Positions 62,161 to 64,000 of a stretch of 64,000 bases of DNA are shown piece after piece (the first letter of the stretch is position 1; every line of letters starts with the position of its first letter). The notes beneath the pieces were generated by a model, which saw only the letters and a list, made by a program, of their open reading frames with translations, made no database searches and was not told where the DNA came from. Origin of the DNA: Hydra vulgaris (taxonomy: Eukaryota > Cnidaria > Hydrozoa > Anthoathecata > Hydridae); NCBI RefSeq assembly GCF_038396675.1, contig NC_088931.1, forward strand, positions 73,045,001 to 73,109,000, written 5' to 3'. Made by a program: the position numbers and the translations under genes.

Positions 62161-62274
62161 ACTTGAGTTAAGGCCATGATTTACCTATAACTTTGTTTCT
62201 TTTACTCATTCGCGTTTCGCGTAAGTAAATAAAAATAAAAGTATCAAATTGAATTAAATACTTATTTAAAATTT

Positions 62275-62275
<1 letters not shown>

Positions 62276-62370
<95 letters not shown>

Positions 62371-62378
62371 AAATATTG

Positions 62379-62412
<34 letters not shown>
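62276..62412. repeat. (TA)n tract with palindromic flanks
   Basis: Two TA blocks (62278-62361, 62381-62411). The flanking words TTTTGTGTGTATA and TATACACACACAAAA are inverted, so the whole can form a hairpin like the one at 3181. Confidence 0.88.
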
Positions 62413-62747
62413 CAAAATATATACCAACACAAGGTTGATAGTCAAATACTTAAATAACCAAGATTATATTTCTCTTTTTCATTTTAGAAAATTTGTTGGT
62501 TATATCATCAATGGATATAATAATATGCCTGTGAACATGCAGCAAAGCCAAAGCCATTAATCAATTTTGGCCTATTCTCAATCTTAACCATGTTTCAATC
62601 TTCAAAAATATGTTTTAGGCCAATATTAGCAAGTAATAGAAAAATGGAAACAAATATGAACAAGTATGTTTTTATATATTTTTTACACTTATGTTTTTCA
62701 AAGTGCTATCGTTTTAGTAATATCTTTCCTTCTTTATTTTTTTTTTT

Positions 62748-63098
62748 TTATGTGTACCAAAAATGGGTAGAAAAATTATGACTAGGAATATTAGTCATCT
62801 CTAACAATTTATATTTCATAGTATCAGTAATTTTATTTGAATTTGATACAGTTTCTTTTTTTAGTACATAGTAACCAACGTCAGTAGGAAACTCATTACA
62901 CATATTCATTGATGTACTTACAATAGGTGGTTGACTATTCTGATCTTTAATTTCTTGCAAACACTGAGGTAGATCCGGAGAATTCGATAGTTTTTCAATA
63001 TCGCTATTTGATTCACTCGAATTTGGAGAAATATTGTTAGTAGTTTCATTTTTCGGGCGTTTGTCCAGCCATTTTGATAAATAAACTTTGTGTAGCAT
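62748..63098 (-). pseudogene. TTF-type hAT N-terminal fragment
   Basis: A 116-codon minus-strand frame starting MLHKVYLSKWLDKR at 63098, with a Ser/Asn-rich stretch (PNSSESNSDIEKLS) and then FPTDVGYYVLKKE and DTMKYKLLEM. In ZMYM1-like hAT genes the block (FPTD-G...) follows the leader and precedes the TTF finger (family knowledge), and I believe this is such an N-terminus. The rest of the gene is not found downstream. Confidence is moderate because the matching is by eye. Confidence 0.45.
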
Positions 63099-63099
63099 T

Positions 63100-63660
63100 G
63101 CGTTTACTCATATTAACATTAATAGTTAAGCTTTTATTAAAACTTAATATATATCAACTCAAAACAAAATGCAATAAATTTTTGTAATAAATAATAATCC
63201 AATTTACATTTAGTCATTATCACTACCTACTTTATATCATGGCTAAATACTTAGTATAAGTTAATTGGTAATACCACAGATTATATGATACTAACTCTGT
63301 TCACTCGGGATGTAAACAAAAACCACAGTAATACGGTTTTGTAGTAATATATATTAACGTATTATTACCGTGTTATACGGTATAGATTATTATCTTCTAT
63401 ACCGTGCAAAAACTATGTAACCACTATGTAAAAATATTATCACCGCCACAAAATCAGTGTAACTACAGTGCAGGCATAGAATTATTATTAAGTATGATAT
63501 CATTACGATTTACGATATTTTTCAAACGGACAATTTTTTAAATAAATTATTAATTAATATATTATTTAGAAAAAAATACGAGATATGGGGAGGGGGGCAA
63601 ATACCTTCCCCCCCCCCTCCCTTTCTCCTGAAATATGTCCTTGCTCCATGAGCAGGGTAC
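63100..63660. other. AT-rich stretch with G/C-run hairpin
   Basis: Contains atacggtatagattattatcttctataccgt (about 63375-63407, inverted words) and GGGGAGGGGGG / CCCCCCCCCCTCCC (63580-63621), able to form a hairpin. No coding signal. Confidence 0.5.
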
Positions 63661-63670
63661 AATGAAATAA

Positions 63671-64000
63671 GTTTTTAACTTTACTTTAAATAGTCTCACA
63701 AGCTTAACCTCTTATATTTTGGTAATTTATAAATTTAATTTTGTTGGTATAAATTTACTCTTCAAATTAAACCAGTTGCCTAAAATAAAAGACGTATTAA
63801 AAAAATTGTTACGAAGCAAAAACCAAAAGTGTGTCATGGTCAGAGTTGTTAACAAGGCCAAAAGTAACAAGGCCAAAAGTAACAAGGCCAAGGCCACATG
63901 TTACAAGGCAAACGCCAAAAGTTACAAGGCCAAGGACAAGAGTTTTAAGGTCAAGGCTAAGAATAAGAGTTTCAAGGCCAAAGTCTACGCAAACATTTTC
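63671..64000 (+). CDS. Open frame with lysine-rich repeats running off the window
   Basis: Open from 63671 (stop at 63668-63670) to the window edge, 110 codons. First Met at 63836, then VNKAKSNKAKSNKAKATCYK and YKAKDKS / FKVKAKNKS type units. At the DNA level a minisatellite based on AACAAGGCCAAAAGT (63850-63990) with units of 15, 21 and 27 bases, all multiples of three, keeps the frame open. This could be a repetitive coding region or simply a triplet-multiple minisatellite. The protein family is unknown. Confidence 0.3.

Overview
The window reads as a stretch of a very AT-rich animal genome, most likely a cnidarian of the Hydra type. I infer this from the composition, the long (TA)n tracts, a CR1/Jockey-like LINE typical of such genomes, and the many ZMYM1-like hAT, Kolobok, pogo and mariner relics. 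I see no intact host gene, no tRNA or rRNA, and no CRISPR array. It is a deeply nested transposon region. The only candidate host fragment is a GPCR-like piece at 41181-41450.

Layout. 1-8000: relics of three uncharacterised repeat-borne gene families, plus (TA)n tracts and palindromes. 8000-16400: LINE relics (ORF1, endonuclease and RT pieces of one or more elements, then a second LINE type) broken up by a MITE, a foldback, a pogo relic and a hAT C-terminus. A Harbinger-type MITE with TTA duplications lies at 14378. 16580-20620: a minus-strand ZMYM1-like hAT relic split by an intact 2.8 kb TTAA-flanked transposon (17261-20045) with a 594-residue transposase. 21000-32600: a GC-rich repeat, a Kolobok-like fragment, a BED-hAT relic, a CR1-like LINE with a 3' hairpin, and a second hAT. 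33190-34460: a layered satellite (about 38, 115 and 230 bp). 34720-40832: a mariner split by a five-exon hAT.

40995-53050: an internally deleted hAT with perfect 8-bp duplications; a nearly intact pogo element (43990-46742) inside a (TA)n array; and a 5.5 kb hAT (46970-52516). The gene of that hAT joins an OTU-like protease domain, a TTF zinc finger, DUF4371 and a hAT dimerisation domain. A complete hammerhead ribozyme fold lies on the same strand, downstream of its stop codon. 53060-59830: a relic of a recurrent cnidarian transposon gene, probably split by a young gypsy-like LTR retrotransposon (55464-59666, LTRs differing at 3 of 218 positions). 60400-64000: a second copy of the GC-rich repeat, piggyBac-like and Tc1-like MITEs, a pogo-like end, a TTF-hAT N-terminal fragment, and a lysine-rich repeat frame running off the window.

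The genes do not form a pathway. Each belongs to its own mobile element, and nesting gives their relative ages: the TTAA element is younger than the ZMYM1-like hAT, the five-exon hAT is younger than the mariner, and the LTR element is younger than the gene relic around it. The most notable items are the OTU-hAT gene and the hammerhead ribozyme within the same element. Family names rest on my recognition of motifs; no database search was run.
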